Of a DNA stretch of 64,000 nt, positions 48,627 through 59,332 are shown one piece after another. The notes beneath the pieces were generated by a model. It saw nothing but the letters and a program-made list of their open reading frames with translations. It had not been told where the DNA came from and did no database searches. The stretch is from the NCBI GenBank assembly GCA_022818135.1, contig JAFMSR010000037.1, positions 124,001-188,000 on the forward strand, given 5' to 3'. How positions within the stretch are numbered: position 1 is the first letter of the stretch; every line of letters starts with the position of its first letter. The stretch is from Saxidomus purpurata. Lineage: Eukaryota > Mollusca > Bivalvia > Venerida > Veneridae. A program made the position numbers and the translations under genes.

Positions 48627-49398
48627 CTATATTATTTCTTTTAACATTAATGTGAAACTTGTATCAATCCCATTAAAATTTATTATTCTTCCGAAAACAT
48701 CTGTTAGATATATTTTTATTGAATTAATTATGTTTTTATTAATTTCAGAGTAACCCACTCTGTTTGGTTCTTTTGTGAACGGATAAGCTCTTGTTAAATC
48801 TGCAGTGCTAAGGGCATACAAAACATCACCAAAATTACCATCAACAAGTGAGTTGTCAATTAAATCACAATGAATATATATTGTGTCTACAGAGTTTGTT
48901 ATATTTGGTGACAACAGGCCCCATTCTGATTTTCTTATGGCTTTTTGCTCAAATCCAAGCAATTTATGAAAATTAGACAGTCTTAAATCTAATAAAAAAA
49001 CCATCATGAATTGAAATTAATATTTTAAAGCTACTAAGATCAAACTCTAAACTCAGGGGTGGAATAGATGAATCACCATTAAAGTCACCATTAGCCAACA
49101 GGGTTTCTTCGATGTAATCATTAACATCAGTGTAACAATAAGAACCATTTTGAAAAATAATATCCTTCCATTCCTTTCCATTATTATATCGAATGCGTTT
49201 ATTATCATATTCATCACTTATATTATGCCATGAATAAGTCATAGTGTTTATACTATCTAAACCAACAACATATCGTTTATTTTTATCTAAAACCAGAGGT
49301 CGGCTAAATCTTACTATGAAGTTACTTGGGGAAACGGAGTTATTATTTTGATCATTTGTTCTGGCTACTTCTGAACTTAATACTATTTTTTGTTCCAT
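48627..49398 (-). pseudogene. Penton / minor capsid protein, single jelly-roll
   Basis: ATG 49398 (start motif GATATAAATG) opens a frame with SPSNFIVRFSRPLVLDKNKRYVVGLDSINTMTYSWHNIS, cut here into its two halves by the usual strand break around RPLV. It slips by one base in a T7 run near 48995 and continues to 48627 with LRLSNFHKLLGF and YALSTADLTRAYPF. These blocks are characteristic of Polinton minor capsid proteins, which form the vertices of the capsid. Full length would be about 256 residues. It ends directly against the next gene (TAGAATG). Confidence 0.82.
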
Positions 49399-49436
49399 TT
49401 ATATCTATGTGAAATATTTTTTGAATAAAATATTTT

Positions 49437-50700
49437 TTATAAAAAATATTGTTTATATATTGACTCATGAACTTCTTGTGTTATTTTCCCCAATTTTAAT
49501 AATTCGTCTATAATGTTTATTCCCTGGTTCTTTAGTTGTTGATTATTATTTCCAGCATCAATGGAACCACAAATGAGTTCTAGGTCATTCATTAGTTTAT
49601 CTGGATCACAAGGACATACACTATTCAATCCCCTACCTCGGATTGTACCTCGTACTCCGTTTCCTCGTATTACATTTTTAAATTTCATGGACCTTTTATT
49701 AATAGGTAATCCCGATTTTTCAGTTAATTCTTTAAATAGTTCCATAGATAAAACCGAATGCTTCTTATTTCTATTATATCTCTTATCGATAAGGTCAATT
49801 AGATCATCATCAACCTTAGTATTCATTACTTCTGCTCCCGTGGTTTGATCTTTTGCAACTAATTTGTTTTTAATTAATTGTCAATCATTAGATTACCATA
49901 TTGTCCATCTGCTGTACCTATTAAAGGTTTAACTTTATATGTACCTAAAGGTTTAGTATGTTTTGGTCCTTCAGGCATTCCCTGTCCAAATGTAGGAGCC
50001 ATAACAATAAATCCCTTTAACCGATCTTTGTACTTTTTGAGTTCCCTTCGTTCCTCTTTTAATTGTTCTACTTCTTTTATTATATTGTTTTTTTTTTTCG
50101 ATTTTGATTTGCCGGTTATCGAACCATTTAATTTTTTAATATCTCTACTAACATCTATTGTTCCTTGAAGTGTCCTTTGGTTGGTTTTATTGGGATCAGA
50201 TTTATCTACAATAAAACAATTAAACATTTCAGACGGTTTGTTATATTTGTATTCTTCTAAAACATGATCATCTATACCAGCATCTAAATATACTTTTGGT
50301 ATTTTCGATCTTGCTCCTAATTCTTTTTCATACTCTTCAAACAATTTATTGGTATCTTCTTCTGGTAAGGCCTGTGGAGCCTCAACTGTTTCAAACGGAG
50401 CAGGCAATGACTTTATTGCTTCTGCTTCTTCTATCATTTTTACAAATTCTCTTGGGAGTAATGCCAATTGTTCTTTAATTCCAGGTAATGCTTTTAACAT
50501 CTCGAGTGAAGCCCTCGACTGATCCGTCAATGTTTCTTTTTGGCTTTCTATTTCTTTTGTGATTGTTTATAAATCTCGTTGTACATATCTTGACTGGATG
50601 CTTTTCTTATTTTATATTCTATAATCTTATCACGAACAGCTTTCATTTTTTCATCTGCTTTTGCATTCTTTTCTCTAATTTCTTTCATTTTTGACAACAT
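49437..50700 (-). pseudogene. Conserved Polinton protein of unknown function
   Basis: ATG 50700 has the start motif TTATATAGATG. The frame slips near 50572 (TTTATAAACAAT) and again near 49880, giving a product of about 420 residues in three pieces. It has a charged helical N-terminus, a coiled segment (EVEQLKEERRELKKYKDRLKGF), the motif DGQYGNLMID, the block KRYNRNKKHSV, and a C-terminal helical domain (GSIDAGNNNQQLKNQGINIIDELL). I recall these C-terminal blocks from Polinton and adintovirus proteins lying next to polymerase and capsid genes, but no biochemical role is established. It could be a virion or packaging-associated protein. Confidence 0.65.
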
Positions 50701-50747
50701 CTATATAAAATAAAAAGATAATGTTTCATAATGTATCTTAATGTTCC

Positions 50748-53700
50748 TTAATGTTCCTTAATGTCCCGTAATGTCTTATAATGTCCATAAGGAATAGTTT
50801 GTATCCCATCGTCTAGAATGTATCTTTTATTATCATAACAAGAAAGGCTGTATTTAGATATTTGAATTTTTTTTAATTCATGTTTATTAGACCTTATTGT
50901 TTTCATACTATGAGTCTTTTGTAGGGTGTTGAATAAAGCATTGCGATAATCTTCAAAAAACATTTTCTTTTTTACAACACCTTTTGTTATACCTTTACAT
51001 TTCTTGACTGTCTTTTTATCTAAAGAATTCCCAAGGGTATAAGAATACATCTTGCTTCTTAATCCAACAAACTCTGTTATGGGGGTTCCAGCAGCTTCAT
51101 CTTTCATCTTTCCTATTACGTTCTTGTTTTCATCAAAATGAAACGGACTTTCTTTGGGATAATCACTGTTATCAAAAAGGTTTCTGGACTCCGTTTCTTT
51201 AAATAAATCCTTATAAACATCATTTGTTTTTATTTCATAACAAAGGCTATCCGTGTCTGTAAACAAAAGGCTCACGTCAGAGCAGGCATACTTCTTTAAA
51301 ATATAGTTGTAATGAAAGTCATACATAAGATATTTACTTAACTCAAGAATGGTCATCCCAACATAACAGGGTCGATTAAGAATAAGTTGCTCCTTTACTT
51401 TATTTACGGCAAATAAGTTATCATTAAACATTTTTGCGGAAACGAAAGTAGCCTTTGCTGCATGCTTTTCTAAAACCTTTTCATCATGTGTAAGTAATAC
51501 ATTTGCTCTTTTTCTGAGATTTTCCATTGTTTTCCCAAACACAGAATTATTCATTAATTTGAAGAAATCCTTTTCAAATGCATTTTTGGCTTGACTTCTT
51601 TTTTGTGTATTAAAATCAATATACCCGGCCAACCAAGGGCTTTCATTAAACTCCAAGACTCTATGTATTTTGGTTACTTTCATTCTAAGACTAAGATATA
51701 GTTTAAGATTCCTAGCATGCAACACATATTTTTCTTTGTTAAACAAAGTTGGAATTAATTTTGTTGTTTTATCACTACTTAAATTAAAATCCTTCTTTAT
51801 TTTCTTACAATAGTCTGATAACCATTCGTCCTTTACTATTAATTTCTCTGGGGCTAGGGGGTAATCAGAATGCAAATCATGCAATTCTTCTGGATATTCA
51901 ATATCACATTCAACAAAATAACCCCGTGTGGAGTTATCCTTCCGGCCTTGCTTGTGTTTATGTTTGGGGGTGCCTTGTTTATTGATTATATCTTTTAAGA
52001 CGCTAAGCGCTAGCGACGGATCTTTAATCCTTGCGTCGTCACCCTTGACTAAAGTCATATTATGCATCCATTTAAATCCCCCATAAGGGAGTGGTTGACT
52101 CATCCCCCACCCATAAAGATTATTTGCATCAAGATACATAATGTATTTGTTTACTTCGTTTAAGGATCCTTTCACCCGCGGCCTTTGGCCTTCCATTCAT
52201 ATCTATATCTAAAGATTTGTTTAAGGATCCTTGATCCACCGAAGCTTCGCTTCTTATATACTTATTATTTGCCTTTGAGTGTCTATTTGCAATATAACTT
52301 ATTCCGCCTCTTAATCCCTTTTCAATCATTAAATGCATATCAATATCTGTGATTAATTGAAGTTTTATTTCAGTCATTTTTAAACATGCATCCCACGCAA
52401 GTCCTGGACTGCTAAAGTAATGACATGGATCGAGTTTATAATACTCAATGCAGGTTTTCCTAAAGTTTTCAAAGACATCTGCTAAAAGAAGTACATCTGT
52501 CTTTAAATATAAATCGTGATAATCTCCAAGAGATTTGCAGTTAAATGCTTGCCATACATTTTGTGCATGTTTATAGTCATCATCACAAATCCCTTCATCT
52601 GTTAATAGAGAATAAAATTCTTCCTTAGGGGGTAATATGGTTTCTTTATTTTTTTCAAAAGAATCCATGTAATCATATGGATAAACACCTTTTCTTTTAA
52701 CTAAATTGAATAATCCTGGTTCTTTAAGGCGCTTTGCACTGTCGCTTGCGCTAAAGCATTCCTTGGTGTAAATAAAGGAATCATCAGGTAAATTATTTAC
52801 CAAGTTGGATAGAGATTGATTAAGAAACTGCAAACTATCTATAAAAACTAAATTACTTATCATAAATGCCATGTATTTTTCCATATTGTTAGGAATTACA
52901 TTAATATTTCGTTTAAATTTACCTATTTCTTGCATTATTAAATGACTATCATATCCCCGTAAGTTATGAAACACAACTGGTATCTTTTTTGTTAATCTGT
53001 ATACTTGATTACATTTATTATGTGCAGATCCTCTGTATTTTCCTGTTATATGACAATGATCTCTTACAGGATAATTATATTCTAAATCATACGGAGTACA
53101 AAGGGTAGAGTTATAATCTTTTTTACAAATATGACAAGATGTAGCTGCTTTGAATTCTTGTTGTTCTTTCTTAGTTATTATCATTTCTTTATTAAAGTGT
53201 TCCTTAAATATTTCCTCACAATACTCTTCCTCCTTTAACATTTGTTCAATAAACTTATAAATAATATTCTCTGCTCCGTTTTCTCGAGCATAGCCTCGGT
53301 ACACTTGTACTGGTTTGCTAAAACTATTATCATAAGTACAAACTAACTTATATCCATATCCGCAAGCTATATGATGTTGGTAAGCCACAGTTGATTTACC
53401 TAACTCTTCGTCTATTGGTTTTGTTATTGATTCAAAATCAGCATAAATAACAAAAGGAGCCTTTAATTGTTTGTGGTAGTTTTTTATATTGTAATATACT
53501 ATTTCTAGGTTGGGGCATACAAACCTTTTGTACTCCATTAATAGCTAAACAGACTTCTGTATGTTTATTAAGAATTTCATTTGATGAAAAGTGTTGAATA
53601 CAGTATTTACAAAAATACTTTGGGTTATTTTGTTTTGTTTGTGAATGCATTAATTTATTGAAATCCTTTATCCACACATAATGATTAATATTTTCTTTCT

Positions 53701-54508
53701 CATCTACTCCGTTTCCTCAAGCAAAGCCCTCGCCTTCTACTAATAGTAAATCACAAGTACGTTTTTAGGCTCTATCCTTTTTGAGATATATAGGGGATAA
53801 ATAGGACTTGTTTCATCTTCTAAATCAACCCCAAATATGTTAAAACGTATGTCGTTCATTTCTTCAATTTTTGGAACATCTTTTAATTTTACTGGAAAAG
53901 TAATATTTTGGTAATTTACTTTATCTTTATAACTCTTATACTTGGTTATTCTTTGTGTGTTTTTTTTGTACAGGGAATGTGTATGCTAAATGACACCAAC
54001 GGAAACATTCCTTGTCGTTTTCATTCTTAATGTTAATTAGCCCCTTCCTATTGTTAATAATCTCGGGTAATGGTAAATAAGAAGAACCTCTGAGTTTTGG
54101 TTTGTATTTAGTTATGGTTATCCGGTGTGCTTTAACTTTTTCTATAACCCAACCAGAACCCAGTGAAATCCATTCGGTGATTGTGTTAAGAAGTTCGTTA
54201 CTTATATCATCCAGTGTATTTATGATTTCATTTGGATTAGTAATTGTTTTTGCTTTTGATTTAAAATAAGCAGTTTGCGACTTATCATCCGTTGGTTTGA
54301 TAAAATTTACTTCTAATGCTATATTTATTTTTATACCGTAATTGTTTATTATTTCACTTAAAAATATGGAAAGCGGGTTTGTTATCTTTTTTAATTGTAT
54401 TTTAGGATCATGATCGTTTATTATGTCTATCTCATATTCGGAATATGTATTACCTTTTGAAATATTAACTGGTTTCAGGGTTATTATGTTAGTATCTAAA
54501 GATTTCAT
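50748..54508 (-). pseudogene. POLB: Protein-primed DNA polymerase B
   Basis: ATG 54508 has the start motif TTATATAGATG. The product of about 1,250 residues is spread over at least five frame segments. The N-terminal region contains SLGSGWVIEKV and LRGSSYLPLP; a zinc finger YFCKYCIQHF lies near 53600. Exonuclease motifs are DFES (about 53430), HNLRGYDSHL (about 52955) and YLKTDVLLLADVF (about 52500). An embedded endonuclease VII-like zinc segment (CHICKKDY, RDHCHITGKYRG) lies near 53020-53140. Polymerase motifs are DANNLYGWGMSQP (about 52120), NNSVFGKTMEN (about 51545) and FTDTDSLC (about 51255). Breaks occur at an A8 run near 53965, a G+C-richer insert with stops near 53700-53750, an A6 run near 53485, and an insert near 52160-52250. 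All catalytic residues remain, but the frame does not. The enzyme would copy the element from a protein primer at its ends. Confidence 0.93.
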
Positions 54509-54545
54509 CTATATAATAGGAAAATATAAAATATCTTTAAGTTAA

Positions 54546-55023
54546 TTAACACGCATATTTAAAATTATAACGTTTTCCGTTCTTTTTAGAAAGGGCTGTC
54601 TTTACATTATTTGTTCCTTCGCAACACATTTTTATTTGACCTGCGTTAACTTCTAGGTCTTTTTGTGCTTCGTACATGCTTTTATATTCCTTGATACAAT
54701 CATTGCCCAAATCTTTAGCAATAACAGGCTTTTGGTTTTCGGCGTTGTTTCCGTGCTTCTTCTTCAAATTGAAATTGTTTTGATTCCTCGTTTTCATAAA
54801 GAAATAATGTAATTTTATTAAGTACGTCTGCCATATCATCTTTAAGTAATAAGCATAATCTGGAATAACTTAATTTTTTAGTTCTTGCATCAATATATTC
54901 CTTATTCTTTAATATACGTTTTAAAATATTTTCTTTAGTTTCATAACCACCGGGAAATATTTTTATCATTGATTGAGTTTCATATGCTCTTCCCATTATT
55001 GATCCTAAACTTATTATACTCAT
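54546..55023 (-). pseudogene. Small protein with NUMOD1-like C-terminus
   Basis: ATG 55023 has the start motif TATATAAAATG. The first frame encodes an N-terminal domain (SLGSIMGRAYETQ, GGYETKENILKRIL) and a basic linker; after a one-base slip near 54718 the frame continues as KPVIAKDLG...YKSMYEAQKDLEV...YNFKYAC. The latter has the layout of a NUMOD1 repeat, the modular DNA-binding unit that accompanies homing endonucleases (KPV-x-A... EYxSxxEAxxxL... YxFxY). No nuclease motif is visible, so this would be a DNA-binding protein, perhaps for origin or promoter recognition beside the polymerase gene. I do not know it as a usual Polinton gene. Confidence 0.5.
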
Positions 55024-55075
55024 TTTATATACCTTTAAGTTAAATAAAAAAATAAAAAAGAACGCACCCTGCGGC

Positions 55076-55482
55076 TTAAACACATCCATAAATAGTTACC
55101 TGAATGTTTTTAACATTGGAACCTTGTATGTGTATCACATCGTTTGAATGGAATTTTCCTACATAATTCACACTTACTAATTCGTTTTTTCGATTGTTTT
55201 TTGCTTCATAGCCTTGCTTAACTAAACCATTCTGTTTGATTTTCAACATAACATTTCCCTTGTCAGATTTAATAGCGTCTGCCAGAACTATTAAAGTACA
55301 GTCTTGCTCTACGGTGATATTTGGTCCGTTTGTTCTAAAACCCTGTTTGGGTAAATCTGCAACCCATCTATATAACCCGCTGTCTGTATCTTCAGTTCTG
55401 TGTGTTAAAAATAATGGAGGTCTTTTTATATGTTTTTTTTTATTTTATTTGCTTTCTCATTTATGTTATTAAATAGTCCCAT
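55076..55482 (-). pseudogene. Short beta-rich protein with fibre-type N-terminus
   Basis: ATG 55482 has the start motif TATATAAATG. The N-terminus MGLFNN is nearly the same as that of the long coiled-coil protein next door. A one-base slip in the A9 run at about 55432 leads to the main frame, ending at TAA 55076. The C-terminal 110 residues alternate strands and turns in a TNF/C1q-like pattern (TLIVLADAIKSDKGNVMLKI, then HSNDVIHIQGSNVKNIQV). Two hexon or penton appendages with a common anchor and different heads would explain it. The C1q/TNF likeness is by strand pattern only, and this frame was missed as an open frame because of the slip. Confidence 0.5.
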
Positions 55483-55509
55483 TTATATAAATATATTTGT
55501 AAAAGAAGC

Positions 55510-57194
55510 TCATAATTCCCGAGAATAAGTAAATTTAACATAACTACCTTCTTTAATAGTAAACCGTGTGTTTGAACCATATATTTCTGGACAAATTATA
55601 AATGATGTATTCGAAAATTTTTGTTTGATTTCCATTTCATAGATCTCCTGTATATAATCCTTAGTATAATTTGCAATACTACCTGACATATCTGGTTCCT
55701 GGTTATTTTTATCTCCCTGCCATATTAATTGGAATGATTGAATGCTTCCGTGAATAAGTTCAGTTATCAATTTTATTTTAATGCAGTAATTTCCGGGCTT
55801 TATAATTCGGAAACCTTCTACATCTCCAAGTTTTTTCATATCAAATTTATGGTTTAATTGTATATAATCTTTGTAATTCACAGCAGTTGAAGTGCTAAGC
55901 CCAAAAAATGAAAATAAGTCAGAAGATTTAACTTTCTGGCGGAATGTATCATTGAGTCCATATAATGTAGCAAATCCGATAGATGCAGACCGAATAGTAA
56001 CCTCTTGTTCTCTATTGTTGCATAATTCAAAAAGAGGGACTTCATATACTTTTTCTTAAAGTTTAGATAATTTGCTTAATACATCTAGTATTGTTTCGCC
56101 TAAATCATCAGCTCGTTTTGTTGCGACTTCTTTAAAACTTTTTAATTGGCCATCCGTGCCATCTATTCTTTTTTCATGATCATCAATCCGGTCGTTATTT
56201 GATTTAATTGAATCTCCGTGTGTAACTGATTTATCAACTGCAAAATCTAGCTTCTTTTCTATTTCTTGAATTTTTTTATTCAAGTAGCGATCTTTTCTGT
56301 TAATGTATCTATTCGTTTAAGTAAATCATTATATTGTTCAGTATGTTGATCGGTCATGTTTTTCATTGCGGTCTGAAATGTTTCCTTCAGAGTTTGTAAT
56401 TTTGTACCATGTTCATCACCTCTTTGTGAAGCTGATTTTTCGATTTCACTTTTGGCTTCAGAGACTTGACGTCCGAGTTCAGTTTTATATTCAGCAAATT
56501 TGCTTAAGAAATTATTTAATAAGTCGAAATTCCTTTTCTTTGTATCCTCATCAAGTTTGTTTATTTCTGATTTGATTTCTAACTGATACATTTTTTGTAA
56601 TTTTTTCTCAGCTTCAGTTAGCTTTTCCTTGAGTTCTTCATGTTTTATCATGTTTTCTTTCAGTTCCTTTACTTGATTATATACAATTTCAAGGTATTGT
56701 CTAAATACTTTTTTGATGTCATCATCTGTTGTATCGGATTTCTCTTCAAGTTGTTTCATTGTTTCCGACAATACCTGCATTTCTTTCTCAATTTTATCTT
56801 GTAACTCAACTATTACTTTTTCGTTGGCTTTTATGTTTTTTGTTAATTGTTCAATATTATCACTTTCTGTTTCCAGTGTTTGTTTTATGGTTTTAATATC
56901 TTTAAGATCATAGTCTTCTTTTACGCTTTTAATTTTCCTAAAGAGAAATCTCCTTGTTATAGCATTGCTGGGTTTATCAGGGTTTCCAAGATTTATTATC
57001 TCATTACCACCCATATCTAATGGTCTGTTCATTTTATTATCAAGTTCCTTATTTTTGTGAAGATACGATTGCATTTCCCTTTTGACTTCTTTAAATTGTT
57101 TTCTGGTAGCATAATTTGTTAGAATTATTCCAAAATTGACTTTAGATACAGACTGATCATTTTGACGGTTTTTGGTGTTGTTGAATATTCCCAT
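55510..57194 (-). pseudogene. Coiled-coil fibre-like attachment protein
   Basis: ATG 57194 has the start motif TTATATAAATG. The first frame gives 304 residues: N-terminal MGIFNNTKN, a small domain with LDMGGNEIINLGNPDKP (a phrase seen in phage and viral fibre shafts), then a long heptad coiled coil. A one-base slip at 56280-56285 leads to a further coiled segment (IDDHEKRIDG), an in-frame TAA at 56056, and a beta-rich C-terminal region to 55510. The total is about 560 residues. Tail, shaft and head architecture suggests a trimeric spike or fibre on the virion vertex, used for host attachment. The C-terminal head has no family I can name. Two breaks make it non-functional as read. Confidence 0.6.
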
Positions 57195-57208
57195 TTATAT
57201 AAATATAG
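57195..57208. promoter_or_regulatory. 14-bp divergent start region
   Basis: Only TTATATAAATATAG separates the fibre-like ATG (57194, minus) from the ATPase ATG (57209, plus). Both strands read a TATATA/TATAAA box touching the ATG. It is the only place where the two transcription blocks diverge, so it must hold promoters for both, or the promoters lie within coding sequence. Confidence 0.6.
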
Positions 57209-57886
57209 ATGAAAATTCCTAATTATGATGGCGTCTCTCAATACGATGATAAGTTTAAGCAGTTACATTCTTTTATGCCAGATTCGTGTTTTAGAATGCT
57301 TATTTGTGGAAACAGCGGTTCCGATAAAACAAATGTATTAATTCACATGCTCAGAAAGCCATTAATATATTTTGATAAACTTTATTTATACTCTAAAAAC
57401 TTGGAACAGAAAAAATATTAAGATTTTATAGAACGTTTCACGGAAATTGCGAGAAAAATGAAACAACCTTTGGATGATATTTTGGAGGTTTCAAATGATG
57501 ATATTATTGACTTGGATGAGATTGAATCAGGGATTGAAGCCGGAGAATCCGGGGATTCCCAAAAGGTGGTTATTTTTGATGATTACATTTGTGAAGGAAA
57601 CCAAAACAATATAATAAAATACTTTATCGGGGGTAGGCATAAGAATTGTTGTGTAATATATCTAAGTCAATCTTATTACAAAGCTCCAAAAGATATAGGA
57701 CTAAATTGTTCTCATTACATTCTATTTGAAAGTCCAAATAAAAATGAAAACGATATGATAGCAAGAGAGCAAAATATCCCAAAAACAGCATTCCAAGAAG
57801 CAATAAAGAAACAGTACGACTTTCTGTATTTAGATAAACCAAAGAAAACAGTATCAAAAAACTTTGATGAAAATATTTATATATGA
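57209..57886 (+). pseudogene. ATP: A32-type genome packaging ATPase
   Basis: The frame opens at ATG 57209, is broken by TAA at 57419-57421, and continues in the same frame to 57886, 225 codons in all. Walker A reads GNSGSDKT, where the family has Gly before the Lys; the D is a G-to-A type change that would impair nucleotide binding. Walker B is KVVIFDDYICE. The blocks YFIGGRHKNCCVIYLSQSYY and DFLYLDKPKK are typical of FtsK/HerA-like packaging ATPases of Polintons and related viruses, which pump DNA into the capsid. It is first in the rightward block, nine bases before the PLA2 gene. Confidence 0.9.
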
Positions 57887-57894
57887 TATAAGAA

Positions 57895-58365
57895 ATGATT
57901 TACTGTGTTAAAGAACAAAATATACAAAAGATATCAACCCAAAACGTGTTATAACAAAGAATAATAAACACATGATAAAGGCTACTTGTGAATTTTGTGG
58001 TATTACAAAAACAATGTTTGTTAAATCTGGGGGTAATCTAGACCTGCATAAAGCTATGTTACCCCTTTTACCCAAAAAAAGGATTAACCTTACCAGGATA
58101 TAATTATTGTGGTCCGGGAAACCCTTTAGATAGTGGAGCACCTGTAAATGAATTAGATGCAGTATGTATGGACCATGATTATTGTTATGATAGTAACATG
58201 AGTAAAAGTGATTGCGATAAAAACATGTTAACAAATTTAAAGAACACCAAATCAAAAACATTTGGAGAAAAAATCGCAAAACACTTAGTTGTTAAACCAG
58301 CAATAGCCACAAAATATAAACTTGGACTTGGACCTCAAAAAAACGGAAAAAGGGGGAGAAGGTAA
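57895..58365 (+). pseudogene. Zinc-ribbon plus phospholipase A2 protein
   Basis: ATG 57895 opens MIYCVK. After a slip near 57925 the frame reads through a zinc-ribbon-like stretch (ATCEFCG) and MFVKSGG, and after a second slip in the A7 run near 58075 it enters a parvovirus-type phospholipase A2 domain. The calcium loop is GYNYCGPGNPLD and the catalytic pair lies in DHDYCYD. A basic tail ends at TAA 58365. Parvoviruses use such a domain in VP1 to leave the endosome; in Polintons the protein probably has a similar delivery role. The first CxxC of the ribbon is incomplete (CVKE), and the two slips break the gene. Confidence 0.8.
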
Positions 58366-58371
58366 GAACCC

Positions 58372-59320
58372 AATCCCCCAAAATATCTACAAAACTAACA
58401 ACCTGGACTGATAAATTAGCAGAAGAATTACATAAGCCAATTAAACGCAAATTTAAAACACGTCGGGTTATTGTTACAGATATCAATGATACATGGTCAG
58501 CGGATTTAGTTGATATGCAAGCTTTTGCTAGGTATAATAAAGGTGTGAAGTATTTATTAACAATAATTGATGTATTTAGTAAATATGCTTGGGTTATACC
58601 TTTAAAAGATAAAACAGGAAAGTCAGTAACAGAAGCGTTTGCAGGGGTTGTTGGACAAAGGCATCCAAATAACTTGGGTAGATGAGGGTACGGAATTCTT
58701 CAACAAGACATTTAAGAAATTTCTTGAGGATAATAAAATAAACATTTATCACACTTTTAACTTTGGTAAAGCTGTAGTGGTAGAGCGATTTAACAGAACA
58801 TTAAAACAAATCATGTGGAAATATTTCACCGCAAATAATACAAACACTTATCTGGACAAGTTACCAGATATGGTTAATAAATATAATAACACAAAGCATA
58901 ACAGCATAAAAATGACACCAAATGAAGCAAGCATGTCAGAAAATAAAGGCAAAGTTTATTTTAATTTGTATGGCCCTTTGGGTAAGTCATCCGCTAAACC
59001 AAAGTATAAAATTGGGGATAAAGTAAGAATCAGTAAGCTTAAACGTCATTGAAAAAGGATATACACCAAACTGGACAGAAGAAATATTTGTTATTCACGA
59101 AATTCTTAATACCAATCCAATTACATATAGAATAAAAGATCTCAATCAAGAGGAAATCAAAGGTACATTTTATGAACAAGAACTAAGTAAAGCTAAGCAA
59201 GAAATATTTCGAATTGAGAAAATTATAAAACGTAACTATAAAAAACAACAAGCACTAGTGAAATGGAAAGGTTATTCAAATGATTTTAACACTTGGATAA
59301 AATTTTCAGATATAATATAA
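58372..59320 (+). pseudogene. INT: rve-family integrase with chromodomain
   Basis: No start codon is clear; coding resemblance begins near 58390 and the frame abuts the PLA2 stop. The core has the first Asp in TWSADLVDM, the second in WVDEGTEFF and the Glu in VVVERFNRTLKQ, so the catalytic triad is complete. A slip lies near 58645, between the first and second catalytic blocks, and another near 59045. The C-terminus is a chromodomain (ALVKWKGYSNDFNTWIKF), ending at TAA 59318-59320. The enzyme is related to retroviral integrases and inserts the element with a 6-bp staggered cut, as seen at the TTTAAT flanks. Confidence 0.92.
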
Positions 59321-59332
59321 ACTAAATATATA

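Noticed and set aside
52129..52196. Separate gene starting at ATG 52196 with an upstream GATATAGATATGA
   Set aside because: The following frame begins within the POLB linker and continues into polymerase motif A, so it is a piece of POLB; the box-like sequence belongs to the G+C-richer insert.
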